DNA from: Deltaproteobacteria bacterium
Lineage (GTDB): Bacteria > Desulfobacterota > Desulfarculia > Desulfarculales > Desulfarculaceae
Length of the DNA: 34,444 nucleotides
Assembly: GCA_021811275.1 (NCBI GenBank)
Contig: JAJZPI010000021.1
Coordinates: 1-34,444, forward strand
Direction of reading: 5' to 3'
The translations under genes were made by a program, and so were the position numbers. Positions 32,340 to 34,444 of this stretch are shown piece after piece. Under the pieces are notes generated by a model that saw nothing but the letters and a program-made list of their open reading frames with translations, was not told the DNA's origin and ran no database searches. Each line of letters begins with the position of its first letter. Position 1 is the first letter of the stretch.

Positions 32340-33215
32340 TCAGATCTTGGTCAGGCGCTTGAAGCCGCCGGGAAGGAACAGCAGCACCGCGATGAAGATC
32401 ACCAGACCCACCATGTCCTCGAACTCCATCCCGATGTAGGTCGCCCCGAAGGCCTCCGCCAATCCCAGCGTCACTCCCCCCAGGATCGCGCCCACCGTCG
32501 ATCCCAGACCCCCCAGAATGGTGATCACGAAGGCCTTGCGCGTGAAGGGACCGCCGATGTCAGGAAACAAATAGTAGATCGGCAGCAGAAGATTGCCCGC
32601 CGCCGCCACCAGCCCCGCCCCCAAACCCATGGTCAGAGTGCGGATACGCTCGGCGTTCACCCCCATCAGGCTCGCCGCCTCCGCGTCCTGCGCCACCGCC
32701 CGGATCGAACGCCCCAGGTCCGTCTTCAGCAAAAACCAGAACATCCCCCCCGTCAGCGCACAGGCGAAGCAGAAGGCGATGGTCAGCGCCACCGAAAACG
32801 AAACGCCACCCAGGAAAAAGGTCGCGTCCGAGTAGGTCGTCTTCACCGACACGTAGTTGGAGGTGAAGATGAACCGCGCCACCTCCGTCAGCACCATCCC
32901 CACCCCCACCGTCATCAAAACCTGGTTCTCCGGCAGCAGCGACTCCACCTTCAAAAGCGGGTTAAGGGTGTAGCGCTGCACCAACACCCCCAGCAAAAAC
33001 AGCGCCGGCACCGAAATGAAGAGGATCAGGTAAGGGTCCAACCCCAGATAGTTGAAGCAGACGTAGGTGACGTACATCGCCACCATCATCATCTGACCGT
33101 GGGCCAGGTTGATGATACCCATCACCCCCATGATCAAGGTCATGCCCAAACCGATCAGGGCGTACAACCCGCCCTTGAGCACCCCCGCCACCAGGGTCTG
33201 CAGAAATACTTCCAT
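32340..33215 (-). CDS. livH: Branched-chain amino-acid-type ABC transporter permease LivH
   Basis: This 291-residue permease has about eight helices and the LivH signatures LYALIGLGMTLIMGVMGIINLAHGQMMM and the coupling loop RAVAQDAEAASLMGVNAERI. Codon use favours GCG, TCG, ACG and TTG more than in the nuo genes. It starts at the ATG at 33215, 75 bp after the livK stop. Confidence 0.95.
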   Translation of the reverse strand: MEVFLQTLVAGVLKGGLYALIGLGMTLIMGVMGIINLAHGQMMMVAMYVTYVCFNYLGLDPYLILFISVPALFLLGVLVQRYTLNPLLKVESLLPENQVLMTVGVGMVLTEVARFIFTSNYVSVKTTYSDATFFLGGVSFSVALTIAFCFACALTGGMFWFLLKTDLGRSIRAVAQDAEAASLMGVNAERIRTLTMGLGAGLVAAAGNLLLPIYYLFPDIGGPFTRKAFVITILGGLGSTVGAILGGVTLGLAEAFGATYIGMEFEDMVGLVIFIAVLLFLPGGFKRLTKI

Positions 33216-33290
33216 GGCCGCCCTCGCCTCGCCCTCAAGATGGCCGGCGGCCGCGAGCCCCGCCAGGAACTCCCGGCCGCCGCGGGTTGA

Positions 33291-34444
33291 CTACTTGCGC
33301 TCAGACCACTTGGGAACCGGATACGCCGCCGGCTTGGTCGAAAGATCCTTCGGCCACACCGTCTCCAGCTTCCCCCCCTGCCACTGCACCAGGTAGGTCG
33401 GAAGCTTGTTCTGCTGCGTCTTCTTGTCGTAGGATACGAACTTCACCGGACCGAACACCGTCATCAGGTCCGTCTGCGTCAACGCCTCGCGAACCCCCGC
33501 CGGCGTCAGCTCCTTCGCCCGCTTCAAGGCGTCGGCGATCACATACATGTTCGCGTAGGCCTCCGCTCCGTGATACTCCGTAGGCTGGCCGTACTTCTTA
33601 CGGTAATTGTCGTAGTACGCCTTGGCCCCCGCGTAGGGCACCGTCTCCGTCCACAACGTCGCCGAATACACGTAGTCCGCCGCCGCTCCCGCGTTGCCGT
33701 AGAACTCCGGCAGCGTGAAACCAGCGCCGCCACCCACGAACAGCTTGGGGTTGATATCCAACTCCTTAGACTGACGCATCAAAAGCGCCGCGTCCATCAA
33801 GTACGACACCATGTAGATCATGTCAGGGTTCGCTGACTTCACCTTGATCAAAAGAGGCTTGAAATCCACCGCGCCAGAATCGTAACCCTCCTTCACCACC
33901 ACCTTGTAGCCAGCCTTCTCGCACTGCTCCGCGAAGGACTTCGAACTCGACTGACCAAAATTGCTCTTCTCGTACAGGATCGCCACCGTCTTGGGCTTCA
34001 CCACCTCACCCAAAAAACTGTTCAACGCCGTCGGATACTCGCTCGCCGGCGGATTCAACCGGAATACGTGGTCCCATCCCTGCTCCGTGATCTTGTCGTC
34101 GCTGCCCGTGTTCACCACGAAAGGAACCTTGCGCTGCTGAGCCACCGCCGCCATCGCGAACGTCACCGAAGAGGCGTAGCCCCCCCCAACCACCACCACC
34201 TTGTCCTGCGTGATCACCTTCTCCATCGCACCACGCCCGATGTCCGGCTTGCTCGTGTCGTCCTCCAGCACCAGCTCGATCCGCTTGCCCTTGATACCCC
34301 CCTGGCCGTTGATCTCATCCAAAGCCATCAAAAATGAGTTCCGCTCGATCTCCCCGAATTTCGCCTCCGTGCCCGTCAATGGAAGCACCACCCCAACCTT
34401 GATCACCTCCGACGCCAACGCCGCCCCCGAATTGCAGAGGAGCA
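33291..34444 (-). CDS. livK: Branched-chain amino-acid-type substrate-binding protein LivK (N-terminus cut by window edge)
   Basis: This periplasmic type I binding protein feeds LivHMGF. The frame runs unbroken to the window edge. The visible N-terminal residues are the end of a signal peptide (LLCNSGAALA, cleavage before SEVIKVG), so the true start lies outside and only a few residues are missing. The mature domain begins IKVGVVLPLTGTEAKFGEIE and continues with VVVVGGGYASSVTFAMAAVAQQRKVPFVV and YHGAEAYANMYVIADALKRA. The ligand may be a branched-chain or other amino acid, an amide or an aromatic acid; binding-site residues do not settle this by eye. Base composition looks lower in G+C than the nuo genes. 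Confidence 0.93.
   Translation of the reverse strand, partial: LLCNSGAALASEVIKVGVVLPLTGTEAKFGEIERNSFLMALDEINGQGGIKGKRIELVLEDDTSKPDIGRGAMEKVITQDKVVVVGGGYASSVTFAMAAVAQQRKVPFVVNTGSDDKITEQGWDHVFRLNPPASEYPTALNSFLGEVVKPKTVAILYEKSNFGQSSSKSFAEQCEKAGYKVVVKEGYDSGAVDFKPLLIKVKSANPDMIYMVSYLMDAALLMRQSKELDINPKLFVGGGAGFTLPEFYGNAGAAADYVYSATLWTETVPYAGAKAYYDNYRKKYGQPTEYHGAEAYANMYVIADALKRAKELTPAGVREALTQTDLMTVFGPVKFVSYDKKTQQNKLPTYLVQWQGGKLETVWPKDLSTKPAAYPVPKWSERK

Overview
The window is GC-rich (roughly two thirds G+C by eye) chromosomal DNA with tightly packed operons. The gene content suggests an anaerobic or microaerobic respiring bacterium of the former Deltaproteobacteria (Desulfobacterota), perhaps Desulfarculus-like. 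It includes a PAS regulator of sigma-54-activator type, a Cache chemoreceptor, a complex I operon without standard NuoE/F/G, a multi-PAS hybrid kinase and a Liv ABC transporter. This placement is inference: no rRNA or other taxonomic marker is present, and no tRNA, CRISPR array or transposase gene was seen.

Layout. 1-651: N-terminal part of a PAS sensor/regulator (minus strand, cut by the window edge). 853-1119: a small Cys-containing protein of unknown function. 1493-2434: an orphan ZnuA-type zinc-binding protein, divergent from a chemoreceptor (2710-4674). 4675-5103: a hairpin-packed intergenic region that looks like a small non-autonomous mobile element. 5104-7556: exported nitroreductase-like protein, DHH phosphoesterase and ferritin. 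7602-11067: a large GT-C-like membrane glycosyltransferase and a secreted phosphodiester-glycosidase-type protein. 11201-12010: a DhnA-type class I aldolase.

12374-26448 is the centrepiece: nuoABCDHIJKLMN, mostly joined by 4-bp start/stop overlaps, followed by three unusual genes. The first (22045) joins a NuoE-type [2Fe-2S] domain directly to the NuoF C-terminal [4Fe-4S] domain and has no FMN/NADH domain. The second (22806) is a 1160-residue fusion in which a complete GltD-type FAD/NAD(P) oxidoreductase sits inside a NuoG-like iron-sulfur protein. The third (26290) is a 52-residue single-helix membrane protein. Together they look like an alternative electron-input module for complex I, in which a GltD-type flavoprotein replaces the NuoF flavin site.

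26609-29542 (minus) is a four-PAS hybrid histidine kinase with two near-identical PAS units. 29868 to the window end (minus) is a complete livK-H-M-G-F branched-chain amino-acid-type ABC transporter whose livK N-terminus lies beyond the edge.

A second theme is a family of composite stem-loop repeats at 1289-1470, 4846-4953 and 26456-26586. Each has an outer stem enclosing an 11-bp hairpin with a 2-nt loop, accompanied by an AAAGCC/GGCTTT palindrome. The inner stem sequence differs between copies while its pairing geometry is kept.
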